Shown here one piece after another: positions 63,363 to 64,000 of a stretch of 64,000 bases of DNA. Position numbers and translations under genes: made by a program. The stretch spans positions 248,001 to 312,000 of the forward strand of contig JBPDWA010000004.1 in NCBI GenBank assembly GCA_051295955.1, given 5' to 3'. Origin of the DNA: Enterococcus faecalis_A (GTDB lineage: Bacteria; Bacillota; Bacilli; Lactobacillales; Enterococcaceae). Position 1 is the first letter of the stretch, and each line of letters begins with the position of its first letter. The notes below the pieces were generated by a model. The model was not told the DNA's origin. It saw only the letters and a list, made by a program, of their open reading frames with translations, and did no database searches.

Positions 63363-64000
63363 CTATTTATTAACGGATGTTGCTGTTTTGGCTAACACTG
63401 CATTTAATTCTTCAATATTTTTTCTTCCTTGAGTTTTCATCCACTCTCGAGCTGAGGCTTCCCCTTCCTTTACAAAAATAGCAACCCCATCTGCCCAAGT
63501 TGCTCTGCCACAAAGCACGCCGTTAAAAGTAGCGCCTGCATCTTTAGCAAAGCGTAAAGTTTCTTGAAACAGACCAGCTGAAACACCGCCACTTAAGAAA
63601 ATATACGGTAATTCGGTGGCAAGTGCTTGTTCTTTAAAATACTCTGCCGCTTCAGCTTTCGTATACACTGCTGTGCCTTCTGCAAAGCCTGCTACATAAT
63701 TCATATTCACCGGAACCTCAACTTTTAACACGGTCACACCGTAACGTGGTTTTGAAAATTCTTTCATCATTTCGTTCACTTTTCTTGGTTTTACCTTGGC
63801 ATACTCAGCTGATTTTACATCAGATATGGTTGCATCATAGGAAACTAATTCTAAAAAGAAAGGCAATGCTTCCGCCGCGCATTCAGATCCGATTCGTTCA
63901 ACAAAAGCATGCTTTTGCTCATTAATTTCTGCCGATTCATCTACATCGTAATACAGTAAAAATTTACAAGCATCTGCCCCTTGTTCCTTTAAACGTTTCA
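63363..64000 (-). CDS. lacD: Tagatose 1,6-diphosphate aldolase (5'-truncated by window end)
   Basis: The frame is open from the window edge to TAA at 63363, giving 212 residues of a protein normally about 325 long; an internal ATG at 63866 is not the real start. GADACKFLLYYDVDESAEIN, LPFFLELVSYD, the Schiff-base lysine segment VTVLKVEVPVN and IFLSGGVSAGLFQETL match LacD. It cleaves tagatose 1,6-bisphosphate to dihydroxyacetone phosphate and glyceraldehyde 3-phosphate in lactose/galactose catabolism. Other lac genes would lie beyond the window. Confidence 0.93.
   Translation of the reverse strand, partial: KRLKEQGADACKFLLYYDVDESAEINEQKHAFVERIGSECAAEALPFFLELVSYDATISDVKSAEYAKVKPRKVNEMMKEFSKPRYGVTVLKVEVPVNMNYVAGFAEGTAVYTKAEAAEYFKEQALATELPYIFLSGGVSAGLFQETLRFAKDAGATFNGVLCGRATWADGVAIFVKEGEASAREWMKTQGRKNIEELNAVLAKTATSVNK

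Overview
The window is low-GC Firmicutes DNA, most likely from Enterococcaceae (Enterococcus or a close relative). The evidence is the cggR-gap-pgk-tpiA-eno cluster, the rsmE-prmA / rel-dtd / T-box-hisS-aspS neighbourhood, 6S RNA just downstream of rarA, AGGAGG ribosome sites, a mannose-family PTS run by a sigma-54-dependent LevR-type activator, and a MucBP-rich surface protein. The genus is inferred from gene content; nothing in the window names it.

Layout. 1-5.3 kb: end of a VTT/TVP38 membrane protein, a membrane-anchored glycerophosphodiester phosphodiesterase, and a PMR1-like P-type ATPase behind a yybP-ykoY (Mn2+) riboswitch. 5.5-5.8 kb: a fossil CRISPR array. 5.9-7.8 kb: an LTA-synthase-family gene broken by a frameshift. 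8.3-17.7 kb: a type III CRISPR locus, with six tightly packed minus-strand genes (PD-(D/E)XK nuclease, cas10, csm3, csm4, csm5, cas6) between two arrays of 11 and 23 repeats. Both arrays use the same 33-bp repeat and near-identical 160-bp leaders. The Cas10 lacks the HD nuclease domain, there is no csm2, csm6, cas1 or cas2, and a DUF6602-like nuclease gene is translationally coupled to cas10. 17.7-25.6 kb: a broken DUF2200 gene, then a glucoselysine/fructoselysine-type PTS and deglycase operon behind a sigma-54 promoter; its activator gene is frameshifted. 26.1-30 kb: a compact TIR / TIGR04141-DUF6119-like / dGTPase operon that looks like an antiphage module. 30.2-37.3 kb: glycolytic cluster and yitT. 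37.6-50.6 kb: vitamin kinase and ECF component, aspS, hisS with T-box, dtd, rel, rsmE, prmA, mpg, rarA. 50.6-51.8 kb: 6S RNA, a small membrane protein, a universal stress protein. 52.1-56.5 kb: a 1455-residue M60 (enhancin-type) surface metalloprotease with six MucBP repeats. 57.3-59.5 kb: GNAT acetyltransferase and an ABC-2 exporter. 59.8-62.1 kb: remains of a type VII secretion lipase-toxin cluster resembling TslA (reverse LXG). 62.1-63.4 kb: no gene seen. 63.4-64 kb: partial lacD.

How it fits together. The housekeeping blocks are conventional and co-oriented on the minus strand. Accessory DNA sits between them: a nuclease-associated type III CRISPR variant, a candidate NAD+/dNTP-targeting abortive defence operon, an Amadori-product catabolic operon and a decayed toxin cluster. 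Five loci are pseudogenes (two single-base frameshifts, one nonsense mutation, and two multiply broken genes). This indicates active gene decay, or in the single-base cases possible assembly error.
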